Both the position numbers and the translations under genes were made by a program. From NCBI RefSeq assembly GCF_030143245.1, contig NZ_JARJNS010000012.1, forward strand, positions 1 to 51,620: DNA of 51,620 bases, written 5' to 3'. The notes below the pieces were generated by a model. That model was not told the DNA's origin, did no database searches, and saw only the letters and a list, made by a program, of their open reading frames with translations. Shown piece by piece: positions 7,757 through 16,849 of this stretch (the stretch's first letter is position 1; every line of letters starts with the position of its first letter). The DNA comes from Rhabdaerophilum sp. SD176. Its GTDB lineage: Bacteria; Pseudomonadota; Alphaproteobacteria; Rhizobiales; Beijerinckiaceae.

Positions 7757-10700
7757 ATGAACACAGCTGAACGGGGTCTCGAAGAAGCTTTGATCACCAA
7801 GCTCCAGGACCTCAAGTACCACTATCGCCCGGACATCCGCGACCGCGCCACGCTGGAGCAAAATTTCCGCGAGAAATTCGAGTTGCTTAATCGTGTCACG
7901 CTGACCGACGGCGAATTTCAGCGGCTAATGGACGAGATCGTTACGCCTGATGTTTTCACCGCAGCTCGAACGCTGCGGGAGCGCAACAGCTTCATTCGTG
8001 ATGACGGCACGCCGCTAAATTATACACTCGTCAACATCAAAGACTGGTGCAAGAATTCTTTCGAGGTGGTCAACCAGCTCCGCATCAATACCGACAACAG
8101 CCACCACCGCTATGACGTCGTTCTCCTGATCAACGGTGTACCTGTCGTTCAGATTGAACTGAAAACCCTCGGAATAAGCCCACGGCGCGCCATGGAGCAG
8201 ATCGTCGAATACAAGAACGATCCAGGGAACGGCTATACCAAAACCATCCTGTGCTTCCTTCAGCTGTTCATCGTCAGCAACCGCGACCAAACTTTCTACT
8301 TCGCGAACAATAACGCGCGCCATTTCGCATTCAACGCCGAAGAGCGCTTTCTGCCGGTCTATGAATTCGCGGACGTCAATAACAAAAAGATCGTCCATCT
8401 CGACAGTTTCGCCGAGACCTTCCTTGTCAAATGCACGCTCGGCCAGACGATCAGCCGCTACATGGTTCTGGTCGCAAGCGAGCAGAAGCTCCTGATGATG
8501 CGACCCTATCAGGTCTACGCGGTGAAGGCGATCGTCGACTCGATCGCGCAAGACTGCGGCAACGGCTACGTCTGGCATACGACGGGCAGCGGCAAGACGC
8601 TGACTTCCTTCAAGGCGTCAACGCTGCTGAAGGACAATCCCGACATCGAGAAGTGCCTCTTCGTCGTGGACCGAAAGGACCTTGATCGGCAGACGCGCGA
8701 GGAGTTCAACAAGTTCCAGGAAGGCTGTGTCGAGGAGAACACGAACACGGCGTCCCTCGTTCGGCGCCTCTTGTCGGACGACCACGCCGACAAGGTCATC
8801 GTCTGCACGATACAGAAGCTCGGCCTCGCGCTGGACGAAAACAGCAAGCGCAACAAACAGCAGAAGAAGGACGGCAAGAAGAGCTTCAAGGAACAGCTCG
8901 AACCCCTTCGCGACAAGCGTATCGCCTTCATCTTCGACGAATGCCACCGCTCGCAGTTCGGCGAGAACCACAAGGCCATCAAGGAATTCTTCCCGCGCGC
9001 CCAGCTCTTCGGCTTCACGGGAACCCCCATCTTCGATCAGAACGCGGCCCAACAGAAGATCGAGGACACGCAGGCCAGTATGAAGACGACGGAAGACCTC
9101 TTCCAGCAGCGTCTTCACACCTACACGATCACGCATGCCATCGAGGACGGCAACGTCCTTCGGTTCCACGTCGACTATTACAAACCGCAGGGCAAGACTG
9201 TGCCCAAACCGGGTGAACCACTGGCGAAGCGGGCGGTGATCGAGGCGATTCTCGCCAAGCACGACGCGGCCACCGGGCAGCGCCGGTTCAACGCCCTGCT
9301 TGCCACGTCGTCGATCAATGATGCCATCGAGTATCATTCCCTTTTCAAGACCATGCAGGTCGAGAAACTGGCCGCCGATCCCGGCTTCCGGCCGCTGAAC
9401 ATCGCCTGCGTCTTCTCCCCGCCCGCCGAGGGCGATCCTGACGTAAAGCAGATCCAGGAAGACCTGCCGCAGGAGAAGGAAGACAACGCGGTTGAGCCTG
9501 AAAAAAAGAAGGAGGCGCTGAAAGCAATCCTTGCCGACTACAACGCCCAATACGGCACCAATCACAAGATCGGTGAATTTGATCTCTATTATCAGGACGT
9601 GCAGAAGCGCATCAAAGATCAGCAATGGCCGGATGCCGATCTCAAGAAGGCTTACCCCAACCAACCGCACCACAAGATCAACATTACGATCGTCGTCGAC
9701 ATGCTGCTGACGGGCTTTGACTCAAAGTTCCTGAACACCCTCTACGTCGACAAGAACCTGAAGCATCACGGCCTGATCCAGGCCTTCTCGCGCACGAACC
9801 GCGTGCTGAACGCCACCAAGCCCTATGGCAACATCCTCGACTTCCGCCAGCAGCAAGCGGCCGTCGATTCTGCCATCGCTCTCTTCTCCGGTGAGGCCGC
9901 TGCCGAGAAGGCCCGTGAAATCTGGCTGGTCGATAAGGCTCCGGTGGTCATCCAGAAGCTGGAAACTGCTGTCCAGAAACTCGACACCTTCATGAAGTCG
10001 CAGGGCCTCGAATGCGCCCCCGACGCAGTGCCCAACCTCAAGGGCGACGCGGCCCGCGCCGCCTTCATTGAGCATTTCAAGGAGGTCCAACGCCTCAAGA
10101 CTCAGCTTGACCAGTACACCGACCTGACGGACGAGAACCGCACTGCCATCGAACAGGTCCTTCCGCGTGACAACCTGCTTGGCTTCCGCGGCGCCTATCT
10201 GGAAACCGCCCAACGCCTTCGGGCGCAGCAGGGCAAGGGCCAAGATCAGGGTGATGGCAAGCCCAGCCAGGACGCCGACCAGCTTGATTTCGAGTTCGTC
10301 CTCTTCGCCTCGGCCGTCATCGACTATGACTACATCATGGGTCTGATCGCCCGTTATTCCGAGGCGACGCCCGGCAAACAAAAGATGAGCCGCGCAGAGC
10401 TGATCGGCCTAATCCAGTCCGATGCCAAATTGATGGACGAGCGCGAGGATATCGCCGCCTACATCAACACCCTGAAGGCTGGCGAGGGCTTGAGCGAAAA
10501 GGCCATCCGCGATGGCTACAGCCGCTTCAAGACCGAGAAGAACGCGGCGGAACTGGCGGGCATCGCTGGCAAGCACGGGCTGGCGGCCGAGGCGCTGCAA
10601 GGCTTTGTCGACACCATCCTGCAACGCATGATCTTTGATGGCGAGGCGCTGACCGACCTGATGGAACCCCTTGGCCTGAACTGGAAGGCGCGGCGGGTCA

Positions 10701-10792
10701 AGGAACTGGACTTGATGGCCGACCTGATGCCGCTGCTGCTCAAGCGCGCCGGTGGCCGCGAGATTTCGGGGCTGAGCGCTTATGAGCAGTAA
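7757..10792 (+). CDS. hsdR: type I restriction enzyme, R (helicase-nuclease) subunit
   Basis: The motor and cutting subunit of a type I restriction-modification enzyme: it translocates unmethylated DNA through the HsdM/HsdS complex and cleaves it at a distance. At 1011 aa it has the family length. A PD-(D/E)XK nuclease lies at the N-terminus (D120, then E134-L-K136 in VQIELK), followed by an SF2 motor with TGSGKT near 278, DECH near 394 and the motif III GFTGTP. The C-terminal third is helical for complex assembly. The stop overlaps the hsdS start by 11 nt. All core motifs are present, so activity is expected. Confidence 0.95.
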   Translation: MNTAERGLEEALITKLQDLKYHYRPDIRDRATLEQNFREKFELLNRVTLTDGEFQRLMDEIVTPDVFTAARTLRERNSFIRDDGTPLNYTLVNIKDWCKNSFEVVNQLRINTDNSHHRYDVVLLINGVPVVQIELKTLGISPRRAMEQIVEYKNDPGNGYTKTILCFLQLFIVSNRDQTFYFANNNARHFAFNAEERFLPVYEFADVNNKKIVHLDSFAETFLVKCTLGQTISRYMVLVASEQKLLMMRPYQVYAVKAIVDSIAQDCGNGYVWHTTGSGKTLTSFKASTLLKDNPDIEKCLFVVDRKDLDRQTREEFNKFQEGCVEENTNTASLVRRLLSDDHADKVIVCTIQKLGLALDENSKRNKQQKKDGKKSFKEQLEPLRDKRIAFIFDECHRSQFGENHKAIKEFFPRAQLFGFTGTPIFDQNAAQQKIEDTQASMKTTEDLFQQRLHTYTITHAIEDGNVLRFHVDYYKPQGKTVPKPGEPLAKRAVIEAILAKHDAATGQRRFNALLATSSINDAIEYHSLFKTMQVEKLAADPGFRPLNIACVFSPPAEGDPDVKQIQEDLPQEKEDNAVEPEKKKEALKAILADYNAQYGTNHKIGEFDLYYQDVQKRIKDQQWPDADLKKAYPNQPHHKINITIVVDMLLTGFDSKFLNTLYVDKNLKHHGLIQAFSRTNRVLNATKPYGNILDFRQQQAAVDSAIALFSGEAAAEKAREIWLVDKAPVVIQKLETAVQKLDTFMKSQGLECAPDAVPNLKGDAARAAFIEHFKEVQRLKTQLDQYTDLTDENRTAIEQVLPRDNLLGFRGAYLETAQRLRAQQGKGQDQGDGKPSQDADQLDFEFVLFASAVIDYDYIMGLIARYSEATPGKQKMSRAELIGLIQSDAKLMDEREDIAAYINTLKAGEGLSEKAIRDGYSRFKTEKNAAELAGIAGKHGLAAEALQGFVDTILQRMIFDGEALTDLMEPLGLNWKARRVKELDLMADLMPLLLKRAGGREISGLSAYEQ

Positions 10793-12074
10793 AGTGAAAT
10801 CGTCTGCCGCGACGGGCGGTGAGTTTTTGTTGCCGAAACTGCGCTTTCCGGAGTTTCAGGACGCAAGCGGCTGGCGCATCACAAAGCTCAACTCTCTCTT
10901 GTTCGAGGCGAAGCACCGCAACAGGTCACTTAAGCTTGGCCCCGCTGACGTCCTGTCCGTGTCTGGTGAGTATGGTTGTGTCAACCAGATTGAATTCATG
11001 GGACGTTCTTATGCTGGCGTGACTGTCAAGGACTATCATGTGGTCGAACACGGCGACATTGTTTACACAAAGAGCCCCCTCAAGAAAAATCCTTATGGGA
11101 TCATCAAGGAAAACAAAGGGAAGCGCGGGATCGTTTCAACTCTGTATGCAGTCTATCGGCCCTTTCCTGAATGCAGCGCAACCTATTTGGATCACTTCTT
11201 TTCCGTCGATTTCCACCTGAATGCTTACTTGCAGCCCATTGTGAGAAAGGGCGCAAAGAATGACATGAAGGTCAACAACGCCGACGTCCTCAAGGGAGAT
11301 ATTTGTGTTCCGACCCTTCCCGAACAACAAAAGATCGCTGACTGTCTGGACTCGGCGGACGCGCTGATTGCCGCGCAGGGGCGGAAGGTCGAGGCGCTGA
11401 GGGCCTACAAGAAGGGCCTGATGCAGCAGCTTTTCCCCCAGGAAGGCGAAACCCAACCCCGCCTCCGCTTTCGCGAGTTCGAGGGAACGGGTGAGTGGAA
11501 GGAGGTTCGCCTCAACACGCTGGGCGACCTTGTTTCTGGGCTAACCTACAGCCCTGATGACGTCCAGGAGGAGGGCCTTTTGGTCCTGCGTTCGTCAAAC
11601 ATCCAGAGCGGGAAAATCGATCTGAAGGATTGTGTCTACGTTGACCCGAACATAAAGGGAGCGAACCTTTCTAGACCGAATGACATTCTGGTTTGTGTAC
11701 GAAATGGTTCAACATCCCTAATCGGTAAGACGGCGCTAATTCCAGAAGGAATGCCGCTCTGCACCCATGGCGCATTCATGACCGTTTTCCGCTCAAAGGC
11801 GCCGAAGTTCGCCTTTCAGCTTTTCCAGACTTCAAGATATCAGAAGCAGGTCGCCGGTGATCTTGGGGCTACCATCAACTCGATAAATGGCTCGCAGTTC
11901 CTGCGGTATAAATTCTTTGTTCCAAAGCCGCCGGAACAACAGCGCATCGCGGACTGCCTCACCTCTCTCGACGACCTCATCGCCGCCGAGGCTCGAAAGC
12001 TCGACACCCTCAAGACCCACAAGAAGGGGCTGATGCAGCTGCTCTTCCCATCCGTTGGGGAGGCTGACGTATGA
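10782..12074 (+). CDS. hsdS: type I restriction enzyme, S (specificity) subunit
   Basis: A 430-aa specificity subunit that chooses the bipartite DNA target for both methylation and restriction. It shows the expected two-fold layout: each half starts with P-x-L-R-F-x-E-F, contains a variable target-recognition domain and ends with a conserved helical repeat (EQQKIADCLDSADALIAA and EQQRIADCLTSLDDLIAA, each followed by KKGLMQ-x-LFP). The recognition domains cannot be read into a target sequence by eye. It overlaps hsdR and, by ATGA, the next gene, so the four genes are translationally coupled. Confidence 0.95.
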   Translation: MSSKVKSSAATGGEFLLPKLRFPEFQDASGWRITKLNSLLFEAKHRNRSLKLGPADVLSVSGEYGCVNQIEFMGRSYAGVTVKDYHVVEHGDIVYTKSPLKKNPYGIIKENKGKRGIVSTLYAVYRPFPECSATYLDHFFSVDFHLNAYLQPIVRKGAKNDMKVNNADVLKGDICVPTLPEQQKIADCLDSADALIAAQGRKVEALRAYKKGLMQQLFPQEGETQPRLRFREFEGTGEWKEVRLNTLGDLVSGLTYSPDDVQEEGLLVLRSSNIQSGKIDLKDCVYVDPNIKGANLSRPNDILVCVRNGSTSLIGKTALIPEGMPLCTHGAFMTVFRSKAPKFAFQLFQTSRYQKQVAGDLGATINSINGSQFLRYKFFVPKPPEQQRIADCLTSLDDLIAAEARKLDTLKTHKKGLMQLLFPSVGEADV

Positions 12075-13300
12075 GCAAATACAAGAACCTGCGGTCGCTG
12101 GTGGCCCGGCTTCGTGACGATCTCAACAACCCCACGAAGCCGATCTCGCTGCTATTGATTTTCGCCTACAACCGCACCGGCAAGACGCGCCTCTCGATGG
12201 AGTTCAAGGACGCGGGCAAGCGCAAGACGAAGAAGAACCCGAGCGCGACTCCTGACACCCTCTATTTCAACGCCTTCACCGAGGATCTGTTCGTCTGGGA
12301 AAACGACCTCGACGGCGACAGCGTGCGCCGCCTGCAACTGAACGAGAAGTCGTCCTTCTTCAACGCGATGACGGAACTCGCGCTGGATGAAGCGATCGCA
12401 GGCTACCTTTCCAGATACGCCGACTTCGATTTCGACTTCACCTACAAGGAGGTTCCGCAGGGGAAGGAAACCGTTTCCAAGCCGGACTATGTGAGCTTCA
12501 GCAAAGGTACAGAGACCAACATCAAGGTGTCGCGCGGCGAGCAGAACATCTTCATCTGGTGCGTATTCATGGCGATCTGCGAACGCATGCTGGATGGCCA
12601 TCAATCCTATCAGGGCAAGAAATATCTCTATATCGACGATCCCATCTCGTCGCTGGATGACAACAACGCGATCTCCGTCGCCTGCGACCTCGCCAAGCTT
12701 CTTCGCCGGGCGGCGACGCGGAAAGATGGCGCGGGTGCGCCTGCGCCGATCAAGGTGATCTTCTCGTCGCACCATTCGCTGTTCTTCAACGTGATGTGCA
12801 ACGAAGTCGGCAGGCGGGTCGATGGCGAATCGAAAGTCACCCACAAGCGATATTTCCTGCATCGCCCAGGCGGCGACGGCGCATACACGCTACAGGCCAC
12901 CGACGACACGCCCTTCTTCCACCACGTCGCTACTTTGGCTGAATTGCAGCGCGCCGCCGATCCCGCAGAGGGCAAGCTCTATACCTTTCACTTCAACGCC
13001 CTGCGCAGCGTCATGGAGAAGACGGCTTCCTTCTTCGGGCATCCGAGCATGGCCTTCTGCCTGAAGGCGCTCGATAACGAGGAAGATCGCGCGCTGTTCA
13101 ACCGCGCCCTAAATCTGCTCAGCCACGGCGCTTATGCGATCCACGAACCCACTGAAATGGGCGAGGACAACAAGGCACTTTTCCGCCGCATCCTCCGCGA
13201 ATTCATCGCGCGGTTTGACTTCGCCCTGCCGGGAGTTGTCGCCGCCCAACCCGTAATTCCGGCGCCCGCGCCCGCCGCAGAGGAAGCACCCGCACAATGA
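12071..13300 (+). CDS. PrrC-like ATPase (putative anticodon nuclease) in the hsd operon
   Basis: A 409-aa AAA_13/ABC-type ATPase. Visible motifs are a degenerate Walker A (AYNRTGKT, about 32-39), a signature-like SRGEQ (about 155), Walker B with D-loop (YLYIDDPISSLDD, about 187-197) and an H-loop (FSSHHSLF, about 232). E. coli PrrC is 396 aa, sits inside a type I hsd locus, is held silent by the restriction enzyme and cleaves tRNA-Lys when phage proteins inhibit restriction; its nuclease triad is R320-E324-H356. Here R312 and E316 keep that R-x3-E spacing and H352 follows in NLLSHG. Size, position and triad agree, but overall identity cannot be judged, so anticodon nuclease activity is inferred. 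It overlaps hsdS and hsdM by 4 nt each. Confidence 0.65.
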   Translation: MSKYKNLRSLVARLRDDLNNPTKPISLLLIFAYNRTGKTRLSMEFKDAGKRKTKKNPSATPDTLYFNAFTEDLFVWENDLDGDSVRRLQLNEKSSFFNAMTELALDEAIAGYLSRYADFDFDFTYKEVPQGKETVSKPDYVSFSKGTETNIKVSRGEQNIFIWCVFMAICERMLDGHQSYQGKKYLYIDDPISSLDDNNAISVACDLAKLLRRAATRKDGAGAPAPIKVIFSSHHSLFFNVMCNEVGRRVDGESKVTHKRYFLHRPGGDGAYTLQATDDTPFFHHVATLAELQRAADPAEGKLYTFHFNALRSVMEKTASFFGHPSMAFCLKALDNEEDRALFNRALNLLSHGAYAIHEPTEMGEDNKALFRRILREFIARFDFALPGVVAAQPVIPAPAPAAEEAPAQ

Positions 13301-14910
13301 ACGACCACAACCAAAAGCAGCTGGGCAAGACGCTCTGGAACATCGCCGACACGCTGCGCGGGGCGATGAACGCGGACGATTTCCGCGACTACATGCTGTC
13401 CTTCCTGTTCCTTCGCTACCTCTCTGACAATTACGAGATGGCCGCGAAGAAGGAGCTCGGGCGCGACTACCCTGACCCGAAGGCGATCGGCAATGGCGGG
13501 CGCTCGCCCCTATCTGTTTGGTACGCGGAGAACCCCGATGATGTTGCTGCTTTTGAAAAGCAGATGCGCCTCAAGGCGCACTACGTCATCAAGCCGGAAC
13601 ACCTCTGGACCAGCATCGCCCATATGGCGCGCACCCAGAACGACGAACTGCTGAATACCCTGCAAGCGGGCTTCAAATACATCGAGAACGAGTCCTTCCA
13701 GAGCACGTTCGGCGGCCTCTTCTCAGAAATCAATCTTGGCTCAGAAAAGCTCGGCCGGTCCTACGCTGAACGGAACGCCAAACTCTGCACTATCATCACT
13801 GAGATCGCCAAAGGGCTTGCAGACTTCTCATCTGATGTGGACGCTTTGGGTGACGCCTATGAATATCTGATCGGCCAATTTGCTGCCGGATCGGGTAAGA
13901 AGGCGGGCGAATTCTATACCCCGCAGCAGGTTTCGGACATCCTTTCTGCGATCGTTACGCTCGACAGCCAGGAGCCAGCAACCGGGAAGAAAGAACGTCT
14001 CGCCAGCGTTTTCGATTTTGCTTGCGGCTCCGGCTCGTTGCTCCTGAACGTGCGCAAGCGCATGGGGCCTCATGGCATCGGCAAAATCTACGGGCAGGAA
14101 AAGAATATCACTACCTACAACCTCGCCCGCATGAACATGCTGTTGCACGGCGTGAAGGACACCGAGTTCGAAATCTACCACGGCGACACGCTCTCGAATG
14201 ATTGGGACATCCTGCGCGAGTTGAATCCGGCCAAAAAGCCATCTTTCGACGCCATCGTTGCCAATCCGCCCTTCAGCCTCCGCTGGGAACCAACCGAGGC
14301 GATGGGCGACGATGTGCGGTTCAAGAACTATGGCTTAGCACCAAAGTCGGCTGCCGATTTCGCCTTCCTGCTGCACGGCTTCCACTATCTGAAAGATGAG
14401 GGTGTGATGGCCATCATTCTCCCTCACGGAGTGTTGTTCCGAGGAGGGGCGGAAGAGCGCATCCGCACCAAGCTGCTGAAGGATGGCCACATCGACACGG
14501 TGATTGGCCTCCCAGCTAACCTGTTTTACTCGACCGGCATCCCGGTCTGCATCCTCGTGCTGAAAAAGTGCAAGAAGCCCGACGACGTACTCTTCATCAA
14601 CGCGGCTGAGCATTTCGCGAAAGGCAAGCGCCAGAACCAGCTCACCGATGATCATATCGGCAAGATTGTCGAGACCTACAAGTTTCGTCACGAGGAAGAT
14701 CGATACTCAAAGCGTGTCGCCTTGGAGCGGATCGCCGAAGAGGGGTACAATCTCAATATTTCTCGATACATTAGTACAGCAGTCGGCGAGGAGGAGATAA
14801 TTCTTAAAACCGTTCACCAGCAGCTCATTGATATAGAAAATGACATCCAAAAAACTAAAACGAAGCACAATACGTTCCTAAAAGAACTCAGGTTGAACCT
14901 TTTGCCGTAA
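13297..14910 (+). CDS. hsdM: type I restriction enzyme, M (methyltransferase) subunit
   Basis: The adenine-N6 methyltransferase subunit, 537 aa. It has the N-terminal helical HsdM domain (residues 1-150), the AdoMet-binding motif DFACGSGSLLL near 243 and the catalytic NPPF near 323. A C-terminal helical tail follows, whose last 50 codons are noticeably AT-rich. With HsdS it protects host DNA, and with HsdR it forms the restriction complex. It is the last gene of the operon, an order (R-S-x-M) different from the enterobacterial hsdRMS; its start overlaps the PrrC-like gene by ATGA. Confidence 0.95.
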   Translation: MNDHNQKQLGKTLWNIADTLRGAMNADDFRDYMLSFLFLRYLSDNYEMAAKKELGRDYPDPKAIGNGGRSPLSVWYAENPDDVAAFEKQMRLKAHYVIKPEHLWTSIAHMARTQNDELLNTLQAGFKYIENESFQSTFGGLFSEINLGSEKLGRSYAERNAKLCTIITEIAKGLADFSSDVDALGDAYEYLIGQFAAGSGKKAGEFYTPQQVSDILSAIVTLDSQEPATGKKERLASVFDFACGSGSLLLNVRKRMGPHGIGKIYGQEKNITTYNLARMNMLLHGVKDTEFEIYHGDTLSNDWDILRELNPAKKPSFDAIVANPPFSLRWEPTEAMGDDVRFKNYGLAPKSAADFAFLLHGFHYLKDEGVMAIILPHGVLFRGGAEERIRTKLLKDGHIDTVIGLPANLFYSTGIPVCILVLKKCKKPDDVLFINAAEHFAKGKRQNQLTDDHIGKIVETYKFRHEEDRYSKRVALERIAEEGYNLNISRYISTAVGEEEIILKTVHQQLIDIENDIQKTKTKHNTFLKELRLNLLP

Positions 14911-14933
14911 CATGCTGCTGCCATCATTCCGGA

Positions 14934-15560
14934 TTATGGGCCAAAAAGACGTTCGAGGGACGGATTATCACGCACCTCTCGGCACATTTCTGCCGCGAGC
15001 TGTGGATTGCTATATTCATTCACGAGGTCTCTGCGCGACTTTGCAATTTGTTCTCGAAGCGCTGGAAAACTCTCCGGACTGAGGCCCATGTGCGCCATGA
15101 AAAAGCCAAATTTCTGGTTGCTGACGTTTATCTTACAGAAGCTCAATTTTGCAGTAATGACTCCGAAAAATTCTATTTTCTCTGGTTGCCTTCTATCGTC
15201 TGATCCAATGATTGTTGGAACACCGCGACGCAAGACCCTTGATATAAATGGATGTTGCATGATTTTAATGCAAAATTCTTGGTGGCTTTCAGAGTTATCG
15301 AAATCACGTCTATAAACGTGGTAATGCCGTGTTTTTGCCGCATTTAATTCTTGTATTTCTTTTCGTGTTACTCCGAACGCTCTCATACCAGCGCCCAATT
15401 CGTATTGATCGACAGATAAGGTAAGATTGCAAAACGAAATTGCAGCCAGTATGTCGCCAAAAAATTCCGTTTTTGAGAGGCCATTGGGCAGCTGGAGCGG
15501 CTGCGAAATGGAGGCATTCGTAAGCAACATCATGATGCCGACCAATATTTGCCGTTTCAC
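14934..15560 (-). CDS. putative secreted protein with duplicated cysteine module
   Basis: A 208-aa protein with a likely signal peptide (MKRQILVGIMMLLTNASISQ). The mature part is two copies of one unit of about 85-90 aa: unit 1 begins KTEFFGDILAAISFC and ends EFCIKIMQHP; unit 2 begins KIEFFGVITAKLSFC and ends EMCREVRDNP. Each unit has two cysteines at matching places, which could form one disulfide per unit. I do not recognise the family. It is AT-rich compared with its neighbours, lies 23 nt from and convergent with hsdM, and is probably transferred cargo. A periplasmic or secreted location is inferred. Confidence 0.6.
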   Translation of the reverse strand: MKRQILVGIMMLLTNASISQPLQLPNGLSKTEFFGDILAAISFCNLTLSVDQYELGAGMRAFGVTRKEIQELNAAKTRHYHVYRRDFDNSESHQEFCIKIMQHPFISRVLRRGVPTIIGSDDRRQPEKIEFFGVITAKLSFCKINVSNQKFGFFMAHMGLSPESFPALREQIAKSRRDLVNEYSNPQLAAEMCREVRDNPSLERLFGP

Positions 15561-15693
15561 AGCGTCCTCCCTCGCGGCGTCGACCTTAGCCTAATTGCCT
15601 AATTGTCTTCAATGGCGCTTATGAGGCGCCGCAAGGACGGCCTTTAAAAAGCGGGGGCCATCCCCTTCGATAGTTACATTTAACAGTAGTAGC

Positions 15694-16260
15694 TCACAAT
15701 TTCTGTTGGTTACCGGCGTTAATCCAACGCAACAATCTTCCTCCCGTGGAATTCCAAATATTTTGGCCGAATAAAATCAAAATTAGTGTAATCAAGGAAA
15801 AAGCGTAAAGCCTTACAATTAATGGACCTATGATCGACAATTGTCTATGAAATGTTGCGCCGAGACGGTCTTCAATGCATGATCCAATAAAATTGTCTGT
15901 CTGACTAAATATGATATGATAATATTCGTTAATATATTTTTCTTTTTCAAACAATTTATTAAATACTCTATCTTCAAAATCAACCTCGGGTACTCGCGAC
16001 TGAAGTAAGCCATCTTCGATACCCTGTTCTCTAATAACATCTTCTCTGTATTTTAGCTTCAAATTATTGAATTTAGCTATCTTTATCTTGGTGCAACTGT
16101 CATAAGCGTTGGCAACCAAACCACTACTATTTTTTATGTCATGTGCGATTTTTAAAAATACAGCCGTGAGCGTAGCCGAAAAAATAAATATAATACACCA
16201 TAAAACAAAAAATATTCTTTTGGTCTTATTGTCTAACTTGTGATTTAGCCATTCGATCAT
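15694..16260 (-). CDS. putative membrane protein with large periplasmic loop
   Basis: A 188-aa protein, start taken at MIEWLNHKLD. It has one transmembrane helix at about 18-40 (FFVLWCIIFIFSATLTAVF) and another at about 148-168 (LYAFSLITLILILFG), with a hydrophilic, tyrosine- and lysine-rich stretch of about 105 residues between them containing two cysteines. This resembles a two-helix sensor or stress protein layout, but no domain is recognised. The gene is strongly AT-rich. It is in the same direction as the duplicated secreted protein, 133 nt upstream of it, and may be expressed with it. Confidence 0.55.
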   Translation of the reverse strand: MIEWLNHKLDNKTKRIFFVLWCIIFIFSATLTAVFLKIAHDIKNSSGLVANAYDSCTKIKIAKFNNLKLKYREDVIREQGIEDGLLQSRVPEVDFEDRVFNKLFEKEKYINEYYHIIFSQTDNFIGSCIEDRLGATFHRQLSIIGPLIVRLYAFSLITLILILFGQNIWNSTGGRLLRWINAGNQQKL

Positions 16261-16848
16261 TGCTGTACCTCTTGGATCCAATCAAATTGAAAATACAAAA
16301 CAGCCACTGATGACGTCATGCTCAAAGACTTTCTATTCAAAAATGGAATTGATCCGGTACATCTGAGCCCCGCGAATATACCGATTTAAGGCACGTGATC
16401 AATGCTTGAAGATACACACTGTTTGATGATCTTATTGCTCGCGCTTTGAGCACCTGCGGAAAGCCGTTGATTTCTCGAAAGCATAGAGCCAGCCGTTGTG
16501 ACTGAAATGGGGGCGCCAACCCGACAGAAAGGAATTTTCTGCTTCAACCTCGGTTTGGATCCTGAAGGGGGAATCAAACTGGCGCTGCGGCAGTATTCAT
16601 AATTTTATCTCTCAATATCAATAACATAAATGTTCGCATCTTTGTTCGATACGGGGCACCACTTTCCCCTCCGCAGACGTCCGTGATTGTCCGTAAGCGT
16701 CTGAAAAATCTCGGTAAATCAACGATTTTTGGTCCGTAAACGTCCAACGGCGTCCGGTTTCGTGCGCTTGAAGCCAACCGATTTGTTGGTATCGTTGTTG
16801 GTATCGGAGCCCATACCAACAGGGCGATACCAACAGGCGGGTACCAAC
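16261..16848. other. intergenic region upstream of integrase
   Basis: No gene or tRNA is visible here. The left half is AT-rich and featureless apart from one ATGGGGGCGC element at 16507-16516. From 16679 on it becomes a dense array of direct and inverted repeats, described separately, that runs into the integrase start. The base composition shifts from AT-rich to GC-rich across this stretch, marking a module boundary. Confidence 0.5.
16679..16757. other. candidate attachment/arm-site block upstream of integrase
   Basis: GTCCGTAAGCGTC (16689-16701) and GTCCGTAAACGTC (16732-16744) are direct repeats 43 bp apart, flanked by partial copies GTCCGT at 16679 and CGTCCGG at 16751. Between them AAAAATC (16704-16710) and GATTTTT (16724-16730) form an inverted repeat. 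Direct repeats around an AT-rich core next to an integrase gene are typical of att arm sites. No second att copy was identified. Confidence 0.4.
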
Positions 16849-16849
16849 A
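16783..16849. repeat. palindromic repeat array at integrase start
   Basis: TTGTTGGTATCG occurs twice in tandem (16783-16794 and 16795-16806). Inverted copies follow: ATACCAACA at 16813-16821, CGATACCAACA at 16825-16835 and ACCAACA at 16843-16849, the last touching the integrase ATG. The array could fold into a large hairpin covering the ribosome-binding region or bind the integrase as an autoregulator. Confidence 0.55.

Noticed and set aside
8618-9673. Minus-strand open frame of 351 codons
   Set aside because: Antisense to the hsdR helicase region; low-complexity Leu/Val/Gly product.
16330-16680. tRNA gene serving as integrase target
   Set aside because: I looked for a T-loop consensus and cloverleaf on both strands near the integrase and found none.
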